DNA of 19,057 nucleotides, taken from assembly GCA_913048145.1 (NCBI GenBank), contig CAJWVP010000012.1:1-19057 (forward strand), written 5' to 3'. Shown one piece after another: positions 1-6,738 of this stretch (position 1 is its first letter; each line of letters begins with the position of its first letter). A program made the position numbers and the translations under genes. The DNA comes from an uncultured Rhodospirillaceae bacterium. Its GTDB lineage: Bacteria > Pseudomonadota > Alphaproteobacteria > Rhodospirillales > Casp-alpha2. The notes beneath the pieces were generated by a model that was not told where the DNA came from, searched no databases, and saw only the letters and a list, made by a program, of their open reading frames with translations.

Positions 1-762
1 ATCGCCTTCGTCGTCTCGGGTCTGTCGGTAGTCTCTATGATTATTGGTGGATTGACCGCAGGGATAGCCGTCGCCGCGCTGACCAGTTTGCTTGCACGCA
101 TGACCATTATCCGCGAGGACGCAAGCCTCGCGTCGCTCTATTTGATCGCGCTGGCGCTTGGTATCTTTGTCCTTTCGGCCGCAGGCTCGGCCGTTCCGCT
201 CAAAAGTTTCCTGTTCGGCTCGATCCTGGGCATCGACAACGAGACCTTGGTGTTGATCGGGGCCACTGCGACAATCACGTTGGTTAGCTTCTCCTTCATC
301 CTTCGGCCCTTGATCACTAATACCATCGACCCGGTCTTCCATGACAGCCAGACGAAGTACCCAGGCCTCGCGACCCAGTGGTTTATGTTTCTGGTGGTGC
401 TCAATCTTCTAGGCGCTTTTAAGGCGCTCGGTACCCTGATGGCGGTGGGGCTGATGATCCTGCCGGCCACCGCCGCGCGTTACTGGGCATCGACGATCAC
501 CAGTTACCTACTTACGACCCTCGTGTTCGCGTTGCTGAGCTGTTGGATAGGCCTGATCGTTTCGTTCCATCTTCCAGATGTGCCGTCCGGTCCGGCCATC
601 GTCCTGGTGGCGGCGGTGTTTTTCTTCATCAGCCTAATTCTCGCGCCACAGGGCTTTCATGCTGCGGCTCGGTTCAATCCTGCTTGCCGGTGGAAGCCAT
701 CCGACGGCGATACCAATGTTAATTCGAAAACAGGAGAAAAGATCCATGAGAAGACTTTTTAA
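1..762 (+). CDS. znuB: Metal ABC transporter permease, ZnuB/MntB family (5' end missing)
   Basis: Membrane permease of an ABC importer for Zn2+ or Mn2+, acting with a periplasmic binding protein and an ATPase. The frame is open from base 1 with no start or SD before the first ATG at 37, so the gene begins upstream of the window. What remains is a string of hydrophobic segments typical of the ABC-3 permease family, including the conserved late segment FKALGTLMAVGLMILPATAA, where this family usually has its GxxLxxALLxxPAAxA signature. The C-terminal tail of about 35 residues is polar and cytoplasmic-looking. It overlaps the start of the binding-protein gene by 17 bp, so the two are translationally linked. 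The ATPase gene is presumably to the left, outside the window. Metal specificity cannot be read from the permease. Confidence 0.88.
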   Translation: MAFVVSGLSVVSMIIGGLTAGIAVAALTSLLARMTIIREDASLASLYLIALALGIFVLSAAGSAVPLKSFLFGSILGIDNETLVLIGATATITLVSFSFILRPLITNTIDPVFHDSQTKYPGLATQWFMFLVVLNLLGAFKALGTLMAVGLMILPATAARYWASTITSYLLTTLVFALLSCWIGLIVSFHLPDVPSGPAIVLVAAVFFFISLILAPQGFHAAARFNPACRWKPSDGDTNVNSKTGEKIHEKTF

Positions 763-1627
763 CGTTGTGTTGGTTGTTGGTCTGGCGCTGAATTCCCTGC
801 CGGCAACAGCCCAGGACAAGCTAAAGATCGTTGCCAGCTTCTCCATCCTTGGTGACATGGTCCGTCAGGTGACAGGTGAGTTGGCCAGCGTGACGACCAT
901 TGTTGGTCCCGATGCGGACGCCCATGTCTACATGCCGAACGCAAGCGACGCCAAGGCGGCGGCCAATGCCGATGTGATTTTTCTCAATGGCCTGGGCTTC
1001 GAGACTTGGTCCGACACCCTGATCAAGACGTCGGGTACCAAGGCCGAGGTGTTTCTCGCGACCACAGGGATCTCGCCCCTCAAGGTGGAAGGTGAGATCG
1101 ATCCACACGCCTGGAACGCACTCACCAACGGCGTCGTCTACGTGACTAACATCGCCGATGGCTTGTCCAGTGCCGATCCGAAGAACGCCGCGACCTACAA
1201 GGCAAACGCCAAGGCCTATTCGGCGAGGCTCATGGCGCTGCACGCCCGCGCCACGGCTGAGCTCAAAAAGCTCCCGGAAGGGGCGCGGACGGTCGTCACC
1301 GCCCATGACGCCTTCGGTTATCTTGCGAATGCCTATGGCTTAAATTTCCTGGCGCCGGTGGGCGTCGATACGGATGCCGAACCCTCTGCCAAGGCTCTGG
1401 CTAAGCTGATCGATCATCTGAAGAAAGTGGGTGCTGGTGCCCTATTCGTGGAAAACATCAGCAGCCCGGCGTTGGTTCACCAGATCGCGCGGGAAACCGG
1501 CATCAAGATCGGTGGGCGGTTGTTCTCAGATGCGCTGTCGGAGCGTGGCGGTCCGGCGACCAGCTATGAAAAAATGTTCGAACACAACTTGGGTACATTG
1601 ATCGCTGCCCTTCAAAAGAGCAGCTGA
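746..1627 (+). CDS. znuA: Periplasmic zinc/manganese-binding protein of an ABC importer (ZnuA/TroA family)
   Basis: Captures a divalent metal in the periplasm and delivers it to the upstream permease. The ATG at 746 is chosen over an in-frame ATG at 659 because it has an SD (CAGGAG at 731-736, 9-nt gap) and begins a classic signal peptide (MRR, hydrophobic stretch, cleavage after about Ala22 in LPATA-QDK). The mature protein has the cluster A-I fold pattern: metal ligands are H60 (ADAHVY), H121 (IDPHAW), H187 (TAHDAF) and D262 (LFSDAL). The third ligand being His rather than Glu favours a ZnuA/TroA-like site over PsaA-like. The acidic/His-rich loop typical of E. coli ZnuA between ligands one and two is absent, so Mn2+ remains possible. 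Length 293 aa is normal. Confidence 0.9.
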   Translation: MRRLFNVVLVVGLALNSLPATAQDKLKIVASFSILGDMVRQVTGELASVTTIVGPDADAHVYMPNASDAKAAANADVIFLNGLGFETWSDTLIKTSGTKAEVFLATTGISPLKVEGEIDPHAWNALTNGVVYVTNIADGLSSADPKNAATYKANAKAYSARLMALHARATAELKKLPEGARTVVTAHDAFGYLANAYGLNFLAPVGVDTDAEPSAKALAKLIDHLKKVGAGALFVENISSPALVHQIARETGIKIGGRLFSDALSERGGPATSYEKMFEHNLGTLIAALQKSS

Positions 1628-1744
1628 GGTCCCTGCAGCTTGTGGACACCGCGTCGGCGTCGGGGCCTGTGCTCTGGAAGATTGGGCCAAATAAGTTCTG
1701 CTGTTAAGGAGCGAGCACCGCATGCGTTACCTCCCCATCTTCTA

Positions 1745-1868
1745 GAACAGACAACTGTTCAAAATGGTGAGTGCCACAAATTTGCCCGACAACTTTGAAC
1801 GCGCTTGACTAGCAGACCGTCAAGGCCTTGCGCCATGTTCGCAGACCAGTTCAAATCAAGTGTTTGAA
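1745..1868. promoter_or_regulatory. Cluster of three inverted repeats in the leader of the NicO-like gene
   Basis: The 295-bp gap between znuA and the NicO-like gene (1628-1922) shows no convincing ORF but contains three perfect 6-bp dyads: GAACAG-N4-CTGTTC at 1745-1760, CTTGAC-N9-GTCAAG at 1804-1824 and TTCAAA-N7-TTTGAA at 1850-1868. TTCAAA/TTTGAA half-sites also occur at 1758-1763 and 1794-1799, and GCAGACC is repeated directly at 1812-1818 and 1841-1847. Position upstream of a metal transporter suggests operators for a metal-responsive regulator (Fur/Nur/NikR type), but no dyad matches a consensus I can name. The binding role is inference. Confidence 0.35.
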
Positions 1869-1922
1869 GACGTCCGCCCGATGGCGTAGCTAACAAGGTC
1901 ATATCAAAAGAAGAATCTATCT

Positions 1923-2624
1923 ATGGCTTCAATTCTCCTCCTCGGTTTGTTTATTGGCATGCAGCATGCTCTCGAAGCAGACCATATCGCCGCCGTCGCG
2001 AGCATCGCCGCCAGGCAAAGCTCGGTCCGCCGGATTGTCTGCCACGGCGCCGTGTGGGGTATCGGCCATACGATCACGCTGATGATGTTTGCCGGCGCCG
2101 CCCTGTTCCTGGATCAGGCGATCGACGACGCGTTGTCGGCCATGCTGGAGCTTTGCGTCGGGATGTTACTCGTGGGGCTCGGCAGTCATCTTTTTTATCG
2201 GCTATGGCGAGACCGCATTCACTTTCACGCGCACCGCCATGCCAACGGCGTGCAGCACTTACACGCGCACTCCCACCGTGATGATCGCGAGGACCATTTA
2301 GCGTCAGAGCACGACCATGCTCATCCAGTTGGTGTGCCGGTCCGGACCTTGTTGGTGGGCATGATTCACGGGTTGGCGGGGTCGGCGGTGCTGCTTGTCC
2401 TGACCACGGCGACCGTGAACGATCCGGTGACTGGGATGATCTATATCGCAATTTTTGGGTTCGGATCGGTCCTAGGCATGGCCGCGCTGTCGGCTTTCAT
2501 TGCGATACCCCTCAGCTATTCGGCCCGCGCCCTGACTTGGGTTAACCGGGGTCTGCAGGGTGCTGTCGGCGCCGCGACCGTGGTTTTGGGTTTGGCCATT
2601 GTTTTGCGAAGCACGCCGATCTGA
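1923..2624 (+). CDS. Nickel/cobalt transporter-like membrane protein (NicO/UreH family)
   Basis: Probable inner-membrane transporter for Ni2+ or Co2+. The 233-aa protein opens with a transmembrane segment carrying the HX4DH signature (H15-A-L-E-A-D20-H21), diagnostic of nickel/cobalt transporters, followed by a second His motif in GIGHT (residues 46-50). Between helices three and four lies a His-rich hydrophilic loop (about residues 100-134, twelve His), likely cytosolic metal sequestration. A further motif, HGLAGS (149-154), is typical of the UreH/NicO branch, and two or three more helices end the protein. The start at 1923 has only a weak purine-rich SD (AAAAGAAG). It follows the ZnuAB genes on the same strand but after a 295-bp gap full of dyads, so it probably has its own promoter. 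Direction of transport (import versus efflux) cannot be read from sequence. Confidence 0.8.
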   Translation: MASILLLGLFIGMQHALEADHIAAVASIAARQSSVRRIVCHGAVWGIGHTITLMMFAGAALFLDQAIDDALSAMLELCVGMLLVGLGSHLFYRLWRDRIHFHAHRHANGVQHLHAHSHRDDREDHLASEHDHAHPVGVPVRTLLVGMIHGLAGSAVLLVLTTATVNDPVTGMIYIAIFGFGSVLGMAALSAFIAIPLSYSARALTWVNRGLQGAVGAATVVLGLAIVLRSTPI

Positions 2625-2865
2625 TCAACTGGGCGAGGTTCCTTGGCTCTCGAGATATCCGGCGTTTGGAAGCGCCAGGCGGCAGACCGAATTTCCCAAG
2701 ATATCCATTAGCGGCATTGCGCCGGCCTCGTCCGTTTATCAAACAGTCTTGGTGCTACCGTTGCTGGAGCGGGATACGAATGAGATACTTTGCGAAATAC
2801 TCAACATCGAAGCCGCGTGAAACCCGTGGCTTTACAAAATCGATTTCATCTAGGGAGGCGAACGG
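2625..2865. other. Intergenic leader of the catabolic operon
   Basis: No convincing gene in these 241 bases. They contain AGATATCC twice (2653-2660 and 2699-2706), a compact palindrome GTTT-ATC-AAAC (2734-2744), the direct repeat GATAC-N6-GATAC (2773-2777, 2784-2788) and a possible promoter. The two short open frames that cross it have no family resemblance and poor start signals. Confidence 0.5.
2761..2789 (+). promoter_or_regulatory. Possible sigma70-type promoter of the catabolic operon
   Basis: TTGCTG (2761-2766) and GATACT (2784-2789) are separated by exactly 17 bp, matching 3/6 and 4/6 of the -35 and -10 consensus. Transcription from it would give a leader of about 70 nt before the GTG at 2866. 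The palindrome at 2734-2744 lies just upstream and the GATAC repeat overlaps the spacer and -10, so both would be well placed for a regulator. The match is weak and the call is an inference from position. Confidence 0.25.
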
Positions 2866-3645
2866 GTGAGTTTCGAAACCATTATCTACGAAGAAGACGG
2901 ACCCGTCGGCACGATCACGTTGAATCGGCCAGAAAATGCCAACATGTTCAACGAGACCATGTGTCATGAAATTCGTGACTGCATCAACGATATGCGGCGC
3001 GAAACACGGACCCGCGTCCTGGTCATTACCGGCGCCGGCGAACGGTTCTTTTGCATCGGTGGGCAGAAGGACGGCATGGAGGATACCAATCTCTACGCGG
3101 GCGTCCTGCCAACGTTGGAAATGTACGACGCCATCGACCGGTTCCAGAAACCAGTGATTGCCAGCGTCAATGGTTTCGCGGTCGGTGGTGGCAATGTCCT
3201 GCAGGTCATGTGTGACCTGACTATTGCGAAGGAAAGTGCCGTTTTCCGCCAAGTCGGGCCGATGATGGGGTCCTTCGACGCGGGCTATGGCACCTGGTAT
3301 CTGGAAGATCTGGTCGGCAAGAAGCGGGCCAAGGAAATCTGGATGTGTAACCCAAAGATCAGCGCTCAGGAAGCCAAGGACATGGGGCTGATCAATCGGG
3401 TCGTGCCCGATGACATGCTCGCCCAAGAAACTCGAGCCTTCGCCCTGGATGTCGCCGATCGTGGCGCGTTCGCCCTAGCCTCCATCAAAACGGCTTTCGC
3501 GGCACGCCACGGCGGTGTCGGCGGCCTGTCGCGTATGGCGCACGACTTGCTGCTGCGCGGTTATTTGAATACGGCGGAATCCAAAGAACTCAGCGTGGCG
3601 TTTCGAGAGAAACGCGACCCGGACTCATCGACCTTCGGGCACTAA
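2866..3645 (+). CDS. Ring-opening crotonase, BadI/MenB type (2-ketocyclohexanecarboxyl-CoA hydrolase-like)
   Basis: Crotonase-fold enzyme predicted to hydrolyse a cyclic 2-ketoacyl-CoA, opening the ring to a dicarboxylic acyl-CoA. The 259-aa protein has oxyanion-hole segments at IGGQ (64-67) and GGGN (107-110), with Asn where hydratases carry the first catalytic Glu. It also has the segment VGPMMGSFDAGYGTWYL (130-146), which matches the GSxDxGYG signature shared by BadI and MenB, with D138 and Y141 as the likely acid/base pair. KKRAKEIW (152-159) continues that resemblance. The start is GTG at 2866, fixed by a strong SD (AGGGAGG, about 7 nt upstream). A MenB role is unlikely because no other menaquinone genes are present and the neighbours supply every other step of the cyclohexanecarboxylate route. 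An EchA20-like steroid ring hydrolase is an alternative. First gene of the operon. Confidence 0.8.
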   Translation: MSFETIIYEEDGPVGTITLNRPENANMFNETMCHEIRDCINDMRRETRTRVLVITGAGERFFCIGGQKDGMEDTNLYAGVLPTLEMYDAIDRFQKPVIASVNGFAVGGGNVLQVMCDLTIAKESAVFRQVGPMMGSFDAGYGTWYLEDLVGKKRAKEIWMCNPKISAQEAKDMGLINRVVPDDMLAQETRAFALDVADRGAFALASIKTAFAARHGGVGGLSRMAHDLLLRGYLNTAESKELSVAFREKRDPDSSTFGH

Positions 3646-3651
3646 TCACGC

Positions 3652-5274
3652 ATGCGGCCGTTCCTCACCCTGCATAATCCGCAGAACGCTAAGGCCTATT
3701 ACGATCAAGGCTTGTGGTCGGCCGAGACCTTCTACGGGCTCATGGCGCGGCATGCCGCGGCGCGCCCCGACGCGCCCGCTTTGCGGGATGGCCGGGCGCG
3801 GCTGACCTGGTGCGAGATGGCGGCCAAGGTCGATGCGATCGCCGCCGACTTGCGGGGGCAGGGACTGATTGCTGGCGACCGTGTGTCGCTATGGGCATCG
3901 AACCGCCTGGAAGTGATTTTAGTATTCATTGCCTGTTCGCGCGAAGGGTTTGCCTGCAACCCGTCGCTGCACCGGACCCATACCTGTGCGGAGGTTATCC
4001 ATCTTTTGAACCAATTGAACGTCGCCGCCTTTGTGACCGAGGACGACTGGGGGGCAGACCGCGCGGATCAGGACCTTGATGCGATGTTGTCGGACTTGCC
4101 TTTTATCAAGGTAGTTTACAATTTGGAAAAACTACCGGGTTCAGGGCCCGTTCCCGATACTTCACCAGCCAACGATCCAGACGCAGTCGGTTACCTGGCC
4201 TTTACGTCTGGCACCACAGGTGCGCCGAAGTGCGTCATGCATTCGGCCAATACCCTGATGGCGAACGCCCGCGACATGGTGCGCGACTGGGGATTGACTG
4301 CGGAGTCTAAGCTCCTGTCCTTGAGCCCGCTCTCCCATCACATCGCTTGGGTCGGTGTCGCGCAGTGGCTGATCTTCGGTGGTGAGATGATCACCGATGA
4401 CCCACCCGACGGCATGCGCCGCATCGACTGGATCATCGATACGAAGGCCACCTATATCATGGGCGTGCCGATCCACGCCATGGACCTCCTGGCACAACAA
4501 CGTGATGCTGGTATCGCGCGTCTCGGTTCGGTGCAAACCTTCTACATGGCTGGTTCACCGATCCCGCCGACAGTTGCCGCCGCCTTCGTCGACCAAGGCA
4601 TCAAGCCGCAAAACGTCTATGGCATGACCGAAAACTCATCCCATCAGTACACTCATCCAGACGACGACACGGATACGATAATCAACACCTGTGGGCGCGG
4701 TGGGCCCGCCTATAAGATCCGAATTTTTGATATGGAGAACGCGGACGTTGAGGTTCCACCAGGCACCGTTGGGCAGATCGGTGGCAAAGGTGCCTGTCTT
4801 ACGCTCGGCTACTTCGCAAATCAGGAAGCCACCCAGGGGAGCTTTAACCGGGATGGCTGGTTCCTGTCCGGCGATCTTGGATCCATTGACGCAAATGATA
4901 ATTTAGTTGTTGAAGGGCGCCTCAAGGACCTGATCATCCGGGGCGGTTACAACATTTATCCGTCGCATATTGAAGCTCTGACCATGCGCCACGCGGAGGT
5001 GGAAAAGGCCGCCGCGTTTCCCATCGCTGATGAACGCTTAGGTGAAAAAGTTTGCTTGGCCGTCAATGGTGACGTTGCCAGCCATGCCATACTTGACCAC
5101 CTGGCTGCCGAGGGGCTCTCCAAGTACGATATGCCTGAGTATTTTATTAGGGTCGATGACTTCCCACTGACCGCCAGTGGTAAAATATTGAAGCACGACC
5201 TAGTGGAGATGGCGAAGCGGGGCGAGATTGCCCCTGAAGCCGTCCGCTTTCAGCCTAAGAAAGGAACCGACTGA
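3652..5274 (+). CDS. Acyl-CoA ligase (AMP-forming), AliA-like cyclohexanecarboxylate-CoA ligase
   Basis: Activates a carboxylic acid to its CoA thioester through an acyl-adenylate, the entry step of the pathway. The 540-aa protein carries the complete ANL set: P-loop FTSGTTGAPK (184-193), YGMTE (323-327), GWFLSGDLG (402-410, Asp408), the hinge region GRLKDLIIRGGYNIYP (422-437) and the C-terminal catalytic lysine in LTASGKILKHDL (K511). Overall it resembles the AliA / medium-chain acyl-CoA ligase branch rather than long-chain FadD. The gene starts 6 bp after the ring hydrolase stop and overlaps the next gene by one base (TGATG). Its SD is weak, so translation is probably coupled to the upstream gene. 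The carboxylate substrate is inferred from context only; another alicyclic or terpenoid acid would fit equally well. Confidence 0.83.
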   Translation: MRPFLTLHNPQNAKAYYDQGLWSAETFYGLMARHAAARPDAPALRDGRARLTWCEMAAKVDAIAADLRGQGLIAGDRVSLWASNRLEVILVFIACSREGFACNPSLHRTHTCAEVIHLLNQLNVAAFVTEDDWGADRADQDLDAMLSDLPFIKVVYNLEKLPGSGPVPDTSPANDPDAVGYLAFTSGTTGAPKCVMHSANTLMANARDMVRDWGLTAESKLLSLSPLSHHIAWVGVAQWLIFGGEMITDDPPDGMRRIDWIIDTKATYIMGVPIHAMDLLAQQRDAGIARLGSVQTFYMAGSPIPPTVAAAFVDQGIKPQNVYGMTENSSHQYTHPDDDTDTIINTCGRGGPAYKIRIFDMENADVEVPPGTVGQIGGKGACLTLGYFANQEATQGSFNRDGWFLSGDLGSIDANDNLVVEGRLKDLIIRGGYNIYPSHIEALTMRHAEVEKAAAFPIADERLGEKVCLAVNGDVASHAILDHLAAEGLSKYDMPEYFIRVDDFPLTASGKILKHDLVEMAKRGEIAPEAVRFQPKKGTD

Positions 5275-6041
5275 TGCCTGTCGAACTGACCCGTAACGGC
5301 GCTGCCGCCGTGATTACTTTGAACCGGCCTGAGGCCTTGAACGCCCTATCCTTTGACGTGATCGGCGAAATTGGCGATGCCATTGATGAAGCCGCAGCCA
5401 CAGGCGCGCGCGTCATTATCTTTACTGGCGCCGGCGAAAAAGCCTTTTGCGCCGGCGCCGACATCAAGGAGATCCGGGAGCAGGACACCAACTCCATGCG
5501 GGCCGCCATGGGGAAAGGACAGACAACGTTTGCGAAACTGGATGCGCTCACCATCCCCTCCATTGCCCTAATCAATGGTTATGCCTTTGGCGGCGGCCTT
5601 GAGTTGGCGTTAGCCTGCACCTTTCGGATTGCGACCCCGAACGCGAAAATGGGCTTGCCCGAAATTAAGCTTGGGATCATTCCCGGTTACGGCGGGACCC
5701 AACGGCTGCCGCGCCTGGTCGGCGAGGGTCGGGCCTTGGAAATCATCATGAGCGGGCGCACGGTTGATGCCGAGGAGGCGGAGCAAATCGGCCTGGTTCA
5801 TAAGATCATCAAGGGCGACGGCATGACGGGCGCGCTTGATTTTGCGGAAACGATCACGTGTTTCAGCCTGCCTGTTTTGGAATATGCGCGCGAAGCGGTG
5901 ATGACGGCATTGGACAACCCCATTCACGCGGGCCTGAAGAAGGAGCGCGACCTCAATCTGCTAGCGTTCACGACGGATGATTGCCGCGAGGGTATGGCGG
6001 CTTTCGAAGAGAAGCGGAAGGCGGTATTTAAAGATGGCTGA
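5274..6041 (+). CDS. Enoyl-CoA hydratase (BadK-like position in the pathway)
   Basis: Adds water across a 2-enoyl-CoA double bond; in the proposed pathway it would hydrate cyclohex-1-ene-1-carboxyl-CoA or an analogue. The 255-aa protein is a canonical crotonase: oxyanion-hole residues in FCAGADI (58-64) and YAFGGGLELALAC (103-115), and both catalytic glutamates, E110 in GGGLEL and E130 in GLPEIKLG, followed by IPGYGGTQRLPR (136-147). This distinguishes it from the two other crotonases in the operon, which lack that Glu pair. The ATG at 5274 overlaps the ligase stop (TGATG), and its 3' end overlaps the SDR gene by 8 bp. Exact substrate is inferred from neighbours. Confidence 0.87.
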   Translation: MPVELTRNGAAAVITLNRPEALNALSFDVIGEIGDAIDEAAATGARVIIFTGAGEKAFCAGADIKEIREQDTNSMRAAMGKGQTTFAKLDALTIPSIALINGYAFGGGLELALACTFRIATPNAKMGLPEIKLGIIPGYGGTQRLPRLVGEGRALEIIMSGRTVDAEEAEQIGLVHKIIKGDGMTGALDFAETITCFSLPVLEYAREAVMTALDNPIHAGLKKERDLNLLAFTTDDCREGMAAFEEKRKAVFKDG

Positions 6042-6738
6042 TCCTTGCGTAATCGTCACCGGTGCCTCCAAGGGCATCGGCGCGGCTATCGCCGTCGAAT
6101 TGGACAAGCGCGGCCTTCCCGTTATCGGTCTGTCTCGGACCGGTCACGCTGTCGTGGGCGACGCCTTCGTCTGCGATATGACCGACGAAGACCAGGTCCG
6201 AAAGCGCATCGGCGCAATAGGCGCCGAACGCGGTATCGCCGCACTGGTCAATAACGCCGGCCTTTATATTGGCAGTCCTATCGCTGAACTCACAACGGAT
6301 CAGTATGAGCAGGTGATGGCCCTGAACGCCAAGGCGGTGATGATTGCGTCCCGCGAGGCCTATCCCCACCTTAAGGAAAGTGGTGGCAAGATCGTCAATA
6401 TCGGGTCCTTTTTTGACAAGATGGGCGTGCCGCATAATCTTCCCTACTGCGCGTCGAAAGCCGCCGTGGCGGCGATGACACGCTGCATGGCCGTGGAATG
6501 GGCGTCGGACGGCATCGGTGTCATCGATGTGGCGCCTGGTTACATAGAAACCGATTTGAACACCGATTACCTGGGCCGCGAAAAGGTGCAGCATTGGCTG
6601 GCGGGCCGGGTGCCTACAGGCGGACCGGGCAAGCCGGATGATGTGGCCCGGTTGGTTGCGGCGCTGATCTGCGAAGATATTCCATTCCTCACCGGCGAGA
6701 CTATTTACATCGACGGCGGGCAGGGGATTAATCATTGA
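6034..6738 (+). CDS. Short-chain dehydrogenase/reductase, probable cyclic 2-hydroxyacyl-CoA dehydrogenase (BadH role)
   Basis: Predicted NAD(P)-dependent alcohol dehydrogenase that would oxidise the hydroxyacyl-CoA made by the hydratase to the 2-keto ester cut by the BadI-like enzyme. The 234-aa protein has all classical SDR motifs: TGASKGIG (9-16), NNAG (73-76), catalytic Ser125 in NIGSFF and the Y138-x3-K142 pair in YCASK, then the PGxxxT segment after residue 170. It is slightly shorter than most SDRs (about 250 aa). The ATG at 6034 is preferred over an in-frame upstream ATG at 5977, which lies deep inside the hydratase gene. It overlaps the hydratase by 8 bp and the acyl-CoA dehydrogenase by 1 bp. 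Assignment to BadH is by context; I see no specific sequence match beyond the family. Confidence 0.78.
   Translation: MADPCVIVTGASKGIGAAIAVELDKRGLPVIGLSRTGHAVVGDAFVCDMTDEDQVRKRIGAIGAERGIAALVNNAGLYIGSPIAELTTDQYEQVMALNAKAVMIASREAYPHLKESGGKIVNIGSFFDKMGVPHNLPYCASKAAVAAMTRCMAVEWASDGIGVIDVAPGYIETDLNTDYLGREKVQHWLAGRVPTGGPGKPDDVARLVAALICEDIPFLTGETIYIDGGQGINH

Noticed and set aside
659..745. Upstream extension of the metal-binding protein from an ATG at 659
   Set aside because: Would precede the obvious signal peptide; the ATG at 746 has the SD and the n-region.
1745..1760. LexA (SOS) box reading of GAACAG-N4-CTGTTC
   Set aside because: Spacing and orientation fit neither the alphaproteobacterial direct repeat GTTC-N7-GTTC nor the E. 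coli CTGT-N8-ACAG site, and no SOS gene follows.
2666..2869. 67-codon open frame in the operon leader
   Set aside because: No SD, no family resemblance, Arg/Pro-rich composition typical of noncoding GC-rich sequence, and it runs into the SD and start of the ring hydrolase.
2755..3426. 223-codon minus-strand open frame covering the start of the catabolic operon
   Set aside because: Overlaps the ring hydrolase almost entirely and shows no domain; considered as a divergent regulator but it has no helix-turn-helix-like segment.
2866..3645. Menaquinone-synthesis MenB call for the first operon gene
   Set aside because: Signature residues are shared by MenB and BadI, but no other men gene is near, ubiA suggests ubiquinone, and the neighbours form the BadI pathway.
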